Shown: piece by piece, positions 1 to 8,403 of the stretch
How the letters are laid out: each line of letters starts with the position of its first letter
Position numbering within the stretch: the first letter of the stretch is position 1
DNA from: JBBROS01 sp965213855
GTDB lineage: Bacteria; Pseudomonadota; Alphaproteobacteria; Acetobacterales; Acetobacteraceae
Reading direction: 5' to 3'
Assembly: GCA_965213855.1 (NCBI GenBank)
Contig: CBDCAA010000011.1
Coordinates: 248,001-312,000, forward strand
DNA: 64,000 nucleotides
Notes under the pieces: generated by a model
What the model was told of the DNA's origin: nothing
Seen by the model: only the letters and a program-made list of their open reading frames with translations
Databases searched by the model: none
Program-made: the position numbers and the translations under genes

Positions 1-367
1 CGGGGGTGACGCCGGAGGCGACCCACATGACGATGAGGTGGTAGAGGACGTCGGCGCTTTCCGCGATGAGTGCGGCGGGGTTGCCCGCGACGGCCTCGAT
101 CAAGCACTCGACGGCTTCTTCGCCGAACTTCTGGGCGACCTTGGCCGGGCCGCGGGACAGGAGGCGGGCCGAGTGGCTGCGGGCCGGGTCGGCGGTGCGG
201 CGGTCGAGGATGACGGCGTGAAGCCGATCGAGGACGGTGGCGTCCGGGGCGCCAGGGGCGATCGCTGGGCGTGAAGCGGCGGCCTTCATCCGCGATGCAT
301 TGCCCGGCTTTCGCTTGATCGCCTTCTTGGTCCCGACTGCGGCGACATCGGGCCGGGGCTTCTTCAC
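1..367 (-). CDS. hisE: Phosphoribosyl-ATP pyrophosphatase HisE (3' part cut by window edge)
   Basis: Hydrolyses phosphoribosyl-ATP to phosphoribosyl-AMP, the second step of histidine synthesis, in the cytoplasm. Reading leftward, the frame contains KVAQKFGEEAVECLIEAV followed by ESADVLYHLIVMW, the paired helices with acidic metal-binding residues typical of HisE. The best start is GTG at 367, 10 bases after the hisF stop. It gives a lysine/arginine/proline-rich leader of about 35 residues before the family core (from about VLDRLHAVI), longer than usual. An internal ATG (residue 24) is an alternative start. The C-terminus lies beyond base 1. Identity is sure from the core motif; the start is uncertain. 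Confidence 0.9.
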   Translation of the reverse strand, partial: MKKPRPDVAAVGTKKAIKRKPGNASRMKAAASRPAIAPGAPDATVLDRLHAVILDRRTADPARSHSARLLSRGPAKVAQKFGEEAVECLIEAVAGNPAALIAESADVLYHLIVMWVASGVTP

Positions 368-377
368 GGGACGGGCC

Positions 378-1151
<774 letters not shown>

Positions 1152-1275
1152 GACGGGTTTTAGACATCCGCGCGGGAGTCGGTGCAAGCGGTGGTTGCGG
1201 TTGCCGAAAGGGCACGTCGGGCGCCGGGCCGGACGCGCCCACCCGCGGCCCCTCCCTGGGAGCGAGGGGAGACGA
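1152..1275. other. hisA-hisF spacer with short hairpin
   Basis: A 124-base gap, the only sizeable one inside the histidine block. It holds a short inverted repeat, CCCCTC at 1249-1254 and GAGGGG at 1264-1269, resembling the larger CCCTCTCC-type palindromes at 22.3 and 26.6 kb. There is no T-run, so it does not look like a strong terminator. An internal promoter for hisF-hisE is possible but not visible. Confidence 0.35.
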
Positions 1276-2031
1276 TCAGGGGATCGTCTGCGAGAGCAGG
1301 GCGAGGGCTTCGGCGGGGTCGATGCGACCGTCGTAGAGGGCCCGGCCAACGATGACGCCTTCGATGCGGCCGGTCGCGTTGCAGGCTGTTTGTTTGAGGG
1401 CGGCAAGGTCGGCGAGGGTGCCGACGCCGCCGCTGGCGATGACCGGCGTGTTCAGGCGATTTGCCAGTGCGCTTGTCTGGTCGAGGTTGAGGCCGGCCAG
1501 CATGCCGTCGCGGGCGATGTCGGTGTAGATGATGGCGGCCACGCCGGCGTCCTCGAAGCGGAGCGCCAGGTCGGCGGCGGTGGTGGTGGAGGTCTGGGCC
1601 CAGCCCTGGGTCGCGACCAGGCCGTCGCGGGCATCGATGCCGACGGCGACCCGGCCGGGATGGGCGCGGCAGGCCTCGTGCACGAGCGCCGGGTCATGCA
1701 GGGCGGCGCTGCCGAGGATGACGCGGGTGACGCCGGCGGCGAGCCAATGCTCGATCCCTTGGATGTCGCGGATGCCGCCGCCGAGTTGCACCGGAACGGA
1801 TGCGGCGGCGAGGATGGCGGTGACGGCGGCGTGGTTCACGGGGCGGCCGGCAAAGGCGCCGTCGAGGTCCACGACATGGAGCCAGGTGCAGCCGGCGTCC
1901 TGCCAGGCGCGGGCCTGGGCGGCCGGGTCGTCGGCATAGACGGTCGCCTGGTCCATGTCGCCGCGGCGGAGGCGGACGCAGGCGCCGCCCTTGAGGTCGA
2001 TGGCGGGATAGAGCGTAAGGGCGGTGCTCAT
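1276..2031 (-). CDS. hisA: ProFAR isomerase HisA
   Basis: Isomerises the aminoaldose ProFAR to PRFAR (an Amadori rearrangement), the step before HisH/HisF. It is 251 residues and a half-barrel-duplicated TIM barrel like HisF. D12 in LYPAIDLKGG and D133 in VGIDARDG are the expected catalytic aspartates. Phosphate-binding loops are at QLGGGIRD and IASGGVG. Its ATG overlaps the stop codon of the upstream acetyltransferase by 4 bases, so the two are probably translationally coupled. Confidence 0.97.
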   Translation of the reverse strand: MSTALTLYPAIDLKGGACVRLRRGDMDQATVYADDPAAQARAWQDAGCTWLHVVDLDGAFAGRPVNHAAVTAILAAASVPVQLGGGIRDIQGIEHWLAAGVTRVILGSAALHDPALVHEACRAHPGRVAVGIDARDGLVATQGWAQTSTTTAADLALRFEDAGVAAIIYTDIARDGMLAGLNLDQTSALANRLNTPVIASGGVGTLADLAALKQTACNATGRIEGVIVGRALYDGRIDPAEALALLSQTIP

Positions 2032-2594
2032 GGCCTCGGGTCGGTCTGCAGCAGCTTATGATAGTAGAATCCGCGCAGGGTGCGTCCGCCGACGCGGGCG
2101 TAGCAGGGGTGCTCGCCCCAGCGCTGGTACCCGAGGCGCTCGTAGAGGCGGATGGCGCCTTCCTGGCTCTCGCGCACGTCGAGGTTGAGGACGTGGTAGC
2201 CGAGGGTGCGGGCGCCGAGCTCGACGCGGGTGGTCAGCAGGGTGGCAAGGCCGTAGCCGCGGGCGTAGGGGGCGACGAAGGCGTGCATCAGGGCGGCGGC
2301 GAAGGCTTGCGCCTCGTTGTGGCGCGGCGGGCGGACGAGCTGGGCGCTGCCGACGATGACGCCGTCGAGCCGGCCGACGAAGAGTTCGCGCTCGGGCACG
2401 AGCATGACGCCGCGGAAGTAACGCTCGAGGGCGAGGCGGCCGGGGGACTTGACCCAGCCGAAGCCGCCGCCATCGAGGATGGCGGCGTCGGCAGCTTCGC
2501 ACAGCGCCGCCATGTCGTCGTCGGTGAGCTCGCTGATGCGCTCGACGAGCAGGCTGTGGGCGGGCGGGTGCGGCGGTGCGGCAGCCTGGCTCAT
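2028..2594 (-). CDS. GNAT-family N-acetyltransferase within the his block
   Basis: 188-residue acetyl-CoA-dependent N-acetyltransferase of unknown substrate. The C-terminal half has the GNAT fold signature: a beta-strand with VGSAQLV, the acetyl-CoA loop around APYARGYGLATLL (motif A, near residues 115-130), and the terminal GAIRLYERLGYQRWGEH motif. The ATG at 2594 (MSQAA) lies 10 bases after the hisH stop, and the stop overlaps hisA by 4 bases, so it is embedded in the operon. This enzyme type is not needed for histidine synthesis; it may be a passenger or may act on a pathway-linked amine. Confidence 0.88.
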   Translation of the reverse strand: MSQAAAPPHPPAHSLLVERISELTDDDMAALCEAADAAILDGGGFGWVKSPGRLALERYFRGVMLVPERELFVGRLDGVIVGSAQLVRPPRHNEAQAFAAALMHAFVAPYARGYGLATLLTTRVELGARTLGYHVLNLDVRESQEGAIRLYERLGYQRWGEHPCYARVGGRTLRGFYYHKLLQTDPRP

Positions 2595-2604
2595 CAGGTG
2601 CTCA

Positions 2605-3264
2605 TCAGGATTGGGCCGGAGCGGGGCTCCAGCGGAGGAAGTTGGCGAGGATGCGCAGGCCGACGCCTTGGCTTTTCTCGACGTGGAACTGCGTGCCGGC
2701 GCGGTTGCCGCTGGCGACCAGAGCGGGAACGGGGCCGCCGTAATCGGTCTCGGCGAGGACCTGGTGCGGAAGGGTCGGGCGGAGGGCGTAGCTGTGGACG
2801 AAGTAGGCGTGGTCGCCGGGTTCGAGCCCTTCGAGCAGGGGGTGGGCGCCAGGGGTGAAGGCGAGCGCGTTCCAGCCCATCTGCGGAAGGCGCAACCCTT
2901 CGGCCGGCATGGGGGCGACGTCGCCGCCGATCCAGCCGAAGCCGGAGGTGGTGGTATGCTCGAGGCCGCGCTCGGCCATGAGCTGCATGCCGACGCAGAT
3001 GCCGAGGAAGGGGCGGCCGGCGGCGGCGCTGGCCTGGACGGCGTCGTACAGGCCAGGGATGGCGGCGAGGCCGGCGGCGCAGTCGGCGAAGGCGCCCTGG
3101 CCGGGCAGGACGAGGCGGTCGGCGCGGGCGACGGCGGCGGGGTCGGCGGTGATGGCGACTTCGGCATCGAGGCCGGCGTGAGCGGCGGCATGGCTCAGTG
3201 CGCGGGCGGCGGAGGCGAGATTGCCGCTGCCGTAGTCCACGACGGCGATGCGCTCGCGGGTCAT
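2605..3264 (-). CDS. hisH: Imidazole glycerol phosphate synthase glutaminase subunit HisH
   Basis: Glutamine amidotransferase (class I) that supplies ammonia to HisF. It is 219 residues. The nucleophile C90 sits in GICVGMQLM, and the catalytic His and Glu are H194 and E196 in FHVEKSQ. The N-terminal VVDYGSGNL is the family signature. The ATG at 3264 overlaps the stop of the preceding DUF2628 gene by 4 bases. All three triad residues are present. Confidence 0.97.
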   Translation of the reverse strand: MTRERIAVVDYGSGNLASAARALSHAAAHAGLDAEVAITADPAAVARADRLVLPGQGAFADCAAGLAAIPGLYDAVQASAAAGRPFLGICVGMQLMAERGLEHTTTSGFGWIGGDVAPMPAEGLRLPQMGWNALAFTPGAHPLLEGLEPGDHAYFVHSYALRPTLPHQVLAETDYGGPVPALVASGNRAGTQFHVEKSQGVGLRILANFLRWSPAPAQS

Positions 3265-3641
3265 GCGACAGTCTCGGCGAGGGTGTCGGCGAATTGGGCC
3301 GCGACCTCGGGCCGGAAGGTGAGGAGGCGGCCGAGGGCGGTCTCCTCGTCGCGGGCGGCGAGGACGTGGGCGAGGGTGTAGCCGCGGCGGTCGAGCGTCC
3401 AGCGGAGGACATCGCGGCCGAGCAGGCCGGCAAGCCAGGCGAGGCCGAGGAGGAGGGGGCCGAAGCGGGGCGGCAGGATGCGGGCGAGGACGACGATGAG
3501 GACGAGGTGGATGGCCGCCGCGACCCAGGCGCGATGGAGGGTGAACCATAACGGGCCGAGCAGGGCGGCTCCCCAGGAAAACGCTTCCGGCACCAGGACG
3601 GGCATGCGGCCTGGCTTGAGGTGGGCGGTGTAGGACTTCAC
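3261..3641 (-). CDS. DUF2628-like small membrane protein between hisB and hisH
   Basis: 126-residue protein of unknown function. The N-terminal soluble segment (about residues 1-22) is followed by two hydrophobic stretches, around FSWGAALLGPLWFTLH and AAIHLVLIVVLARI, then a third, LLLGLAWLAGLLGRD, and a soluble tail. A W-rich 'SWGAALLGPLWFTLHRAW' segment is characteristic of DUF2628. The likely start is GTG at 3641, overlapping the hisB stop as GTGA; its stop overlaps hisH. The position between hisB and hisH recurs in Rhodospirillales-type genomes as I recall, but no role is known. Confidence 0.8.
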   Translation of the reverse strand: MKSYTAHLKPGRMPVLVPEAFSWGAALLGPLWFTLHRAWVAAAIHLVLIVVLARILPPRFGPLLLGLAWLAGLLGRDVLRWTLDRRGYTLAHVLAARDEETALGRLLTFRPEVAAQFADTLAETVA

Positions 3642-4228
3642 AGGCTGCCCTTGGTGGACGGGATTGCGGCGGGGGCGCGCGGGTCCGGCTCGGTCGCGTC
3701 GCGGAGGGCGCGGGCGGTGGCCTTGAAACAGGCCTCGGCCACGTGGTGGGCATTGGTGCCGGCGCGCTGGGTGACGTGGAGGCTGAGCAGGGCGTTCATG
3801 GCGAGGGCGCGGAAGAACTCCTCGAACAGCTCGGTGTCCATGCTGCCGATCTTGCCGGGCCCGAAGGCGACGGACCAGGCCAGGAACGGGCGGCCGGAGA
3901 GGTCGACGGCAGCATCGACCAGCGCCTCGTCCATGGGGACGACGGCGTGGCCGAAGCGGCGGATGCCGCGCTTGTCGCCGACCGCCTGGGCGATGGCCTG
4001 GCCGAGGACGATGCCGACATCCTCGGTCGTGTGGTGGTCGTCGATATGCAGGTCGCCCTTGGCGTCGACCTCGAGGTCGAACAGGGCATGGCGGGCGAAG
4101 GCGGTCAGCATGTGGTCGAGGAAGCCGATGCCGGTGGCGATGCGCGACTGTCCGGCGCCGTCGAGGTCGAGGCGGAGGGTGATGGCGGTTTCCGACGTCG
4201 TACGCGTCAGGGTCGCGAGGCGGGGCAT
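3638..4228 (-). CDS. hisB: Imidazoleglycerol-phosphate dehydratase HisB
   Basis: Dehydrates imidazole glycerol phosphate to imidazole acetol phosphate. This is the monofunctional 196-residue form without the phosphatase domain. Manganese-binding signatures are GIGFLDHML (about residues 33-41), DDHHTTEDVG (about 63-72) and the second-repeat equivalent NAHHVAEACFKA near the C-terminus. It is the first gene of the visible leftward his run, with a gap of about 80 bases upstream to the next gene. The promoter must lie in or before that gap. Confidence 0.97.
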   Translation of the reverse strand: MPRLATLTRTTSETAITLRLDLDGAGQSRIATGIGFLDHMLTAFARHALFDLEVDAKGDLHIDDHHTTEDVGIVLGQAIAQAVGDKRGIRRFGHAVVPMDEALVDAAVDLSGRPFLAWSVAFGPGKIGSMDTELFEEFFRALAMNALLSLHVTQRAGTNAHHVAEACFKATARALRDATEPDPRAPAAIPSTKGSL

Positions 4229-4307
4229 CGCGGGCTAGTAGCCCATTCAACCGGCGGGTGCCATGGGCAGCGCCGAGCGCGTCGACGCCCATGCGGCCAG
4301 CCCGCCA

Positions 4308-4673
4308 TCATGCCGAGCCCGTTCGGCGTCGAAGCCAGCGCTGGAGCCGGGGACGGACGCGGAGGAAGCGGCGGTAGAGCTGTTCGAGGCCGGCCAGAAC
4401 GATCCTGTTGCGGGCGAGCAGGCCGAGCGGGCGAAGGCGGGGGATGGCGCGCCACATGGCCGCGAACGCGGCGGCGCCGGAGAGCAGGCGGCCGTCCTCC
4501 TCGGCGTGGAAGCGGGCGAGCAGCTCGGCCCGATCGATCGGACACGCGGCGGAGCCGGGGCCCGCGACGTCGATGAAGTCGATCGCGCGCGCACGGTCGA
4601 GCCGGCGCATGAGCGCAATCTCCCGCAGGCAGAGCGGACAGGCGCCGTCGAACCAGACCTTGACTTGAGCCAT
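4308..4673 (-). CDS. DCC-family (DUF393) thiol-disulfide oxidoreductase-like protein
   Basis: 121-residue protein opening MAQVKVWFDGACPLCLREI. The D-x-x-C-P-L-C signature near residues 9-15 gives the DCC family its name; these proteins are predicted thioredoxin-like disulfide oxidoreductases, but the physiological substrate is unknown. The basic tail (LQWLRRR-like) suggests membrane or nucleic-acid proximity at most. It follows the glycosyltransferase gene by 6 bases on the same strand, so the two are probably cotranscribed. Family assignment is strong, function uncertain. Confidence 0.88.
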   Translation of the reverse strand: MAQVKVWFDGACPLCLREIALMRRLDRARAIDFIDVAGPGSAACPIDRAELLARFHAEEDGRLLSGAAAFAAMWRAIPRLRPLGLLARNRIVLAGLEQLYRRFLRVRPRLQRWLRRRTGSA

Positions 4674-4679
4674 GCCGGG

Positions 4680-6143
4680 TTACTTGGCGTCTTGGGGTTG
4701 CCGCGCCAACGGTCCGTCCTGGGTGGCGGCGAGCGGGTGGCCGAGGCCGGCCAGCAGCGCCCGGGCGGTCACCGACCAGGGGACGGGCTTGAAGTTGGCG
4801 ACGACGTCGCGCTGCCACGCGGCGAGGAGGGCGCGGTCGTCGAGCACGGCCCGGAGGGCGGCGTAGGCGTCGTGCAGGTTATCGGGATCGAGCATCCGGC
4901 ACAGCCCGGCCCCAGCCTCCGGCAGCGAGGTGCCGTTCGCGACCAGGCAGGGTTTGCCGAAGGACAGGCTTTCGGTGACCGGCAAGCCCCAGCCCTCGAA
5001 GAAGGACGGGAAGATCGTGAACAGGCATCGCCCGTAGAGGGTGGCGAGGTCCGCATCGGTCGGGTTCTCGAGCACGACGAGCTTGCCGCCCAGATAGTCG
5101 GTGTTGGCGATCATGGCCATCAGGTCGGAGACGAGCCAGCCGACGCGGCCGGCGAAGACGAGGGTGGGCACCTGGTCGGGCGGCAGGTCCTCGATCAGGC
5201 GAAGCCAAAGGCGGAACAGCAGGAGGTGGTTCTTGCGGACCTCGATCGTCGAGACGATCAGCACGAACTCGCCGGGCGGCGGCGCGTGACGGCCGGGCGT
5301 ATGGGCATTTACGGGCGCTGCGGCCGCGCCGAAGCCGGTGCCGATCGGGATGGTGGAGATGGCGGCGGAGAGGGGGATGCCGTGCTTGCCGGCGTACGAG
5401 ACGAGGTCGGATGCGGTGGCGTTCGAGATGGTGAAGATGTGGTCCGCGTTCAGCATGACGCGGCGGAACGAGGACCTGAACAGCTGGACGAGCCCGCTGT
5501 CGCACCACTCGGGGTGGAGCAACGGGATAAGGTCGTAGACCATGGTGGCGAAGCGGATCTGCCGTTGCTTGAGGGTGGTCACGACGCCGGCGTGATCGGG
5601 GTGGGACCAGAATGCGCCGAGAACGAGGAGGATGTCGCCCGGTCCGGACTGGGATTCGAAATCGTAGGCCGGGTCCGTGCGGTCCGGCCCACGACCGAGA
5701 CGGACCGCGTTGCGGGCCGTGGCGGCCGCCAAGGCAGATACCTTGCCCGCAAGCGTGCGCCAAGCCCGGAGCGAGGACCGTTGCGCCTGGACGGCCGCCC
5801 CGACGGGCGCGCGAAGGTCAGCGGGGAGGCGGTAGAAGAGCTCCCGAGCCAAGCGGCGCAAGGGAGGGGGCGGCTGGGTCGGGTCAGGGTCGCGCCGGCT
5901 GGCTGCAGGGTCGGGCCGGTCGACGAGGGCTGTGAACAGCGCCGCGATCTCGGACCAGCGGACCGTGCGATAGCTGGCGCGAACCGCGTCGTGGCGGACG
6001 AAGTTCAGCAAGCCGGACGCGCCATAGTGTTGCTGCAGCGACGCGTAGAGTTCCAGGGTGAGGCGCTGAATGCCGCTCGGCCGCGAATTCCCGGTCGCGT
6101 ACTCGAACAGGTCTTCGACGTCGATCCAGAGCTTCGGGGTCAT
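4680..6143 (-). CDS. Glycosyltransferase, family 4-like (GT-B)
   Basis: 487-residue glycosyltransferase probably using a nucleotide-sugar donor for a surface polysaccharide or glycolipid. The N-terminal domain begins MTPKLWIDVEDLFEY. The C-terminal donor-binding domain contains VLIVSTIEVRKNHLLL and the GT4 signature FFEGWGLPVTESLSFGKP (E-x7-E), followed by SLPEAGAGL. The frame is open for another 50 codons upstream, but those are arginine/proline-rich and unlike the family. The ATG at 6143, where recognisable sequence begins, was chosen. The acceptor cannot be inferred and no other polysaccharide genes are adjacent. Confidence 0.87.
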   Translation of the reverse strand: MTPKLWIDVEDLFEYATGNSRPSGIQRLTLELYASLQQHYGASGLLNFVRHDAVRASYRTVRWSEIAALFTALVDRPDPAASRRDPDPTQPPPPLRRLARELFYRLPADLRAPVGAAVQAQRSSLRAWRTLAGKVSALAAATARNAVRLGRGPDRTDPAYDFESQSGPGDILLVLGAFWSHPDHAGVVTTLKQRQIRFATMVYDLIPLLHPEWCDSGLVQLFRSSFRRVMLNADHIFTISNATASDLVSYAGKHGIPLSAAISTIPIGTGFGAAAAPVNAHTPGRHAPPPGEFVLIVSTIEVRKNHLLLFRLWLRLIEDLPPDQVPTLVFAGRVGWLVSDLMAMIANTDYLGGKLVVLENPTDADLATLYGRCLFTIFPSFFEGWGLPVTESLSFGKPCLVANGTSLPEAGAGLCRMLDPDNLHDAYAALRAVLDDRALLAAWQRDVVANFKPVPWSVTARALLAGLGHPLAATQDGPLARQPQDAK

Positions 6144-6458
6144 GTTCTCGTTCGCTGGCGGGCAGCACGGCGGGTGAGCACGGCGGGAGGGCGGCCTTTG
6201 GTGGCGGCGGCACAGGGTGGCGTCAAGTGGCGGCCCCTCAGGAGGGCGAGATCGGCTGCTCCGTGACATGGTGGAGCGGCCGGGTGGCGAGGGCACAGAG
6301 GCGGACCAGGACCTTGACCCACCCTTGACCGCATCCTGGGGGGAGGGGACCCAAACGGTGAGCTTTTATGAAATGTTTATTCGCCTCACCAGAATCGGCA
6401 ATCGAGCCTTTATCGCGATCGCCCCTAGGGTGCGGTCCTCGGGTGGGCTGGAGGTATC
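6144..6458. promoter_or_regulatory. Divergent promoter region, glycosyltransferase / kdp operon
   Basis: 315 bases without a gene, locally AT-richer at 6360-6415. TTTAT occurs at 6365-6369 and again at 6376-6380, exactly 11 bases apart on the same strand. T-rich direct repeats spaced one helical turn resemble the kind of site bound by KdpE, the usual kdp activator. That comparison is by eye only. No -35/-10 pair is convincing enough to place. Confidence 0.35.
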
Positions 6459-6542
6459 GTGGTCGACGTCATCGTTGTCGTGCTGAGCACGGGTGGGATC
6501 CTGCTGATGGCGGGCTACGCCGTGCTGTGTGACAGGATCTGA
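6459..6542 (+). CDS. Putative 27-residue membrane peptide upstream of kdpF
   Basis: GTG start preceded by GGAGG at 6450-6454. The frame encodes a single hydrophobic stretch (VIVVVLSTGGILLMAGYAVL) ending in CDRI, then TGA. KdpF follows 3 bases later. A hydrophobic segment with a short charged C-terminal tail ending D/E-R-I/L is also seen in small frames before kdpF in other Gram-negatives, as I recall. The ribosome-binding site, operon position and transmembrane profile support a real gene. It is too short for certainty and no function is known. Confidence 0.5.
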   Translation: MVDVIVVVLSTGGILLMAGYAVLCDRI

Positions 6543-6545
6543 ACC

Positions 6546-6632
6546 GTGGTGGACCTATTTCTTGGCGGGGCGGTCTCCGCCGGGCTGCTGATCTATCTCG
6601 TGTGGGCGCTGGTTCGCCCTGAAGACTTCTAG
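6546..6632 (+). CDS. kdpF: Potassium-transporting ATPase small subunit KdpF
   Basis: 28-residue single-pass membrane peptide that stabilises the KdpFABC potassium pump in the inner membrane. It starts with GTG at 6546 and ends YLVWALVRPEDF, closely matching the family's conserved tail (Y-L-x-x-A-L-x-x-x-E-x-F). It lies 11 bases before kdpA, its normal place. Identification rests on this C-terminal pattern and position. Confidence 0.85.
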   Translation: MVDLFLGGAVSAGLLIYLVWALVRPEDF

Positions 6633-6643
6633 GGGCGCCTGCG

Positions 6644-8353
6644 ATGACATTGGTCGGTTGGGCGCAGATCTCGCTCGTGCTTGCGCTTGTCTTCGGGGCA
6701 GCGGTCCCGCTCGGGTATTACATCGCGGCCGTGGTTCAGGGCGGGCGGACGTGGCTGTCGCCGGTGCTGGGGCCGGTCGAACGCGGTTGCTACCGCCTGG
6801 CCGGCGTCAATCCCGAAGCGGGGATGAGCTGGCGGACCTACGCGATCGCGCTGATCGCGCTGCAGGCGGTCCATTTCGCCATACTGTATGCGATGCTGCG
6901 GTTGCAGCAGTTCCTGCCGCTGAACCCTGACGGTCAGACGGCGATGTCGCCGCAGCTGGCGTTCAACACGGCGATCAGCTTCGTCACCAATACGAACTGG
7001 CAGGCCTATTCCGGCGAGACGGCACTGTCCTACGGGACGCAGATGTGGGGCCTGACGGTCCATAACTTCTTGTCGGCGGCCACCGGAATCGCGGCGGCCG
7101 TGATGGTGGCGCGGGCGTTCGCGGGTGGCGGCCTCAAGACGCTCGGGAATTTCTGGGTCGACCTGACGCGGATCACGCTCTACGTGCTGCTGCCGCTCTG
7201 CATCGTCTATGCCGTGTTCCTGATCGCAACCGGGGTGCCGCAAACGCTGACGGGCGCGGTCGAGGCAACGACCTTGGACGGCGCGAAGCAGTCGATCGCG
7301 CTGGGGCCGGTGGCGTTCCAGGAAGCGATCAAGCTGATCGGCACCAATGGCGGCGGCTTCTTCAACGCGAACTCGGCGCATCCGTTCGAGAACCCGTCGG
7401 CGCTGTCGAACGTGGTCGAGACGTGGTCGGAGATCGTGATCCCGTTCTCGCTGACGGTCATGTTCGGCTTGATCGTGAAGGACCGGCGGCAGGGCTTCGC
7501 GCTGTTCTGGACGATGGCGATCCTGATGGTCGGGTTCGTGGTGCTTTGCTACGCGGCAGAAGCCGGGTCGAACCCGCTGCTGACGGCGGCTGGGATCGAC
7601 CCGTCGATGGGCAACATGGAGGGCAAGGAGGTCCGGTTCGGGACGGCAGTGTCGTCGCTGTTCGCAGTTACGACCAGCGCCACGTCGGATGGCGCGGTGA
7701 TCGCGATGCACGACAGCTTCACGCCGCTGGGTGGGATGGTCCCGATGTTCCTGATCCAGCTGGGCGAGATCGTGCCCGGCGGCGTGGGGTCGGGGCTGTA
7801 TGGCATCATCGTGTTCGCGCTGCTGGCGGTGTTCGTGGCCGGGCTGATGGTGGGGCGGACGCCGGAGTACCTGGGCAAGAAGGTCCAGGCGCGGGAGGTG
7901 AAGCTGGCCATGCTGGCGGTGCTGATCCTGCCGCTGTGCATCCTGTCCGGAACGGCGCTGTGCCTGGTGCTGCCGGATGGGGTGGGCACGTTAAGCAATG
8001 CCGGGCCGCATGGGCTGAGCGAGATGCTGTATGCGTTCAGCTCGGCGACGGGCAATAACGGCAGCGCGTTCGCCGGGCTGACGGCGGACATCCCGCTGCT
8101 CGATTACGGGCTCGGCATCTGCATGCTGCTGGGACGTTTCGCGTTCATGGTCCCGGTGCTGGCGATCGCGGGCAGCCTGGCGGCGAAGCCGAAGCTGGGC
8201 GAGAGCGGGGGAACGTTCCCGACGCACGGGCCGCTGTTCATCGGGCTGCTGGTGGGGGTGATCCTGATTTTGGGCGGGTTGCAGTTCCTCCCCGCGCTGA
8301 GCTTGGGGCCGCTGGCGGAACATTTCTCCATGATGGCGGGAAAGACGTTCTGA
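6644..8353 (+). CDS. kdpA: Potassium-transporting ATPase channel-like subunit KdpA
   Basis: 569-residue inner-membrane subunit holding the potassium selectivity filter of the high-affinity Kdp pump. It belongs to the SKT/channel superfamily with four filter repeats. Visible filter segments are FVTNTNWQAYSGE, IGTNGGGFFNANSAHPFENP, a third around TTSATSDGAVIAMHDSF, and SSATGNNGSAFAGL. Length matches the family (about 557-570). It sits between kdpF and kdpB in the standard order, 50 bases before kdpB. Confidence 0.98.
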   Translation: MTLVGWAQISLVLALVFGAAVPLGYYIAAVVQGGRTWLSPVLGPVERGCYRLAGVNPEAGMSWRTYAIALIALQAVHFAILYAMLRLQQFLPLNPDGQTAMSPQLAFNTAISFVTNTNWQAYSGETALSYGTQMWGLTVHNFLSAATGIAAAVMVARAFAGGGLKTLGNFWVDLTRITLYVLLPLCIVYAVFLIATGVPQTLTGAVEATTLDGAKQSIALGPVAFQEAIKLIGTNGGGFFNANSAHPFENPSALSNVVETWSEIVIPFSLTVMFGLIVKDRRQGFALFWTMAILMVGFVVLCYAAEAGSNPLLTAAGIDPSMGNMEGKEVRFGTAVSSLFAVTTSATSDGAVIAMHDSFTPLGGMVPMFLIQLGEIVPGGVGSGLYGIIVFALLAVFVAGLMVGRTPEYLGKKVQAREVKLAMLAVLILPLCILSGTALCLVLPDGVGTLSNAGPHGLSEMLYAFSSATGNNGSAFAGLTADIPLLDYGLGICMLLGRFAFMVPVLAIAGSLAAKPKLGESGGTFPTHGPLFIGLLVGVILILGGLQFLPALSLGPLAEHFSMMAGKTF

Positions 8354-8403
8354 TCTCAGGACAGATCATCCGCGACGTGACATTCCTTTAGGGCGCTAAG
8401 ATC

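Noticed and set aside
6361..6380. Definite KdpE operator
   Set aside because: Two TTTAT pentamers one turn apart are suggestive, but no further match can be judged by eye; kept only as a low-confidence part of the upstream region.
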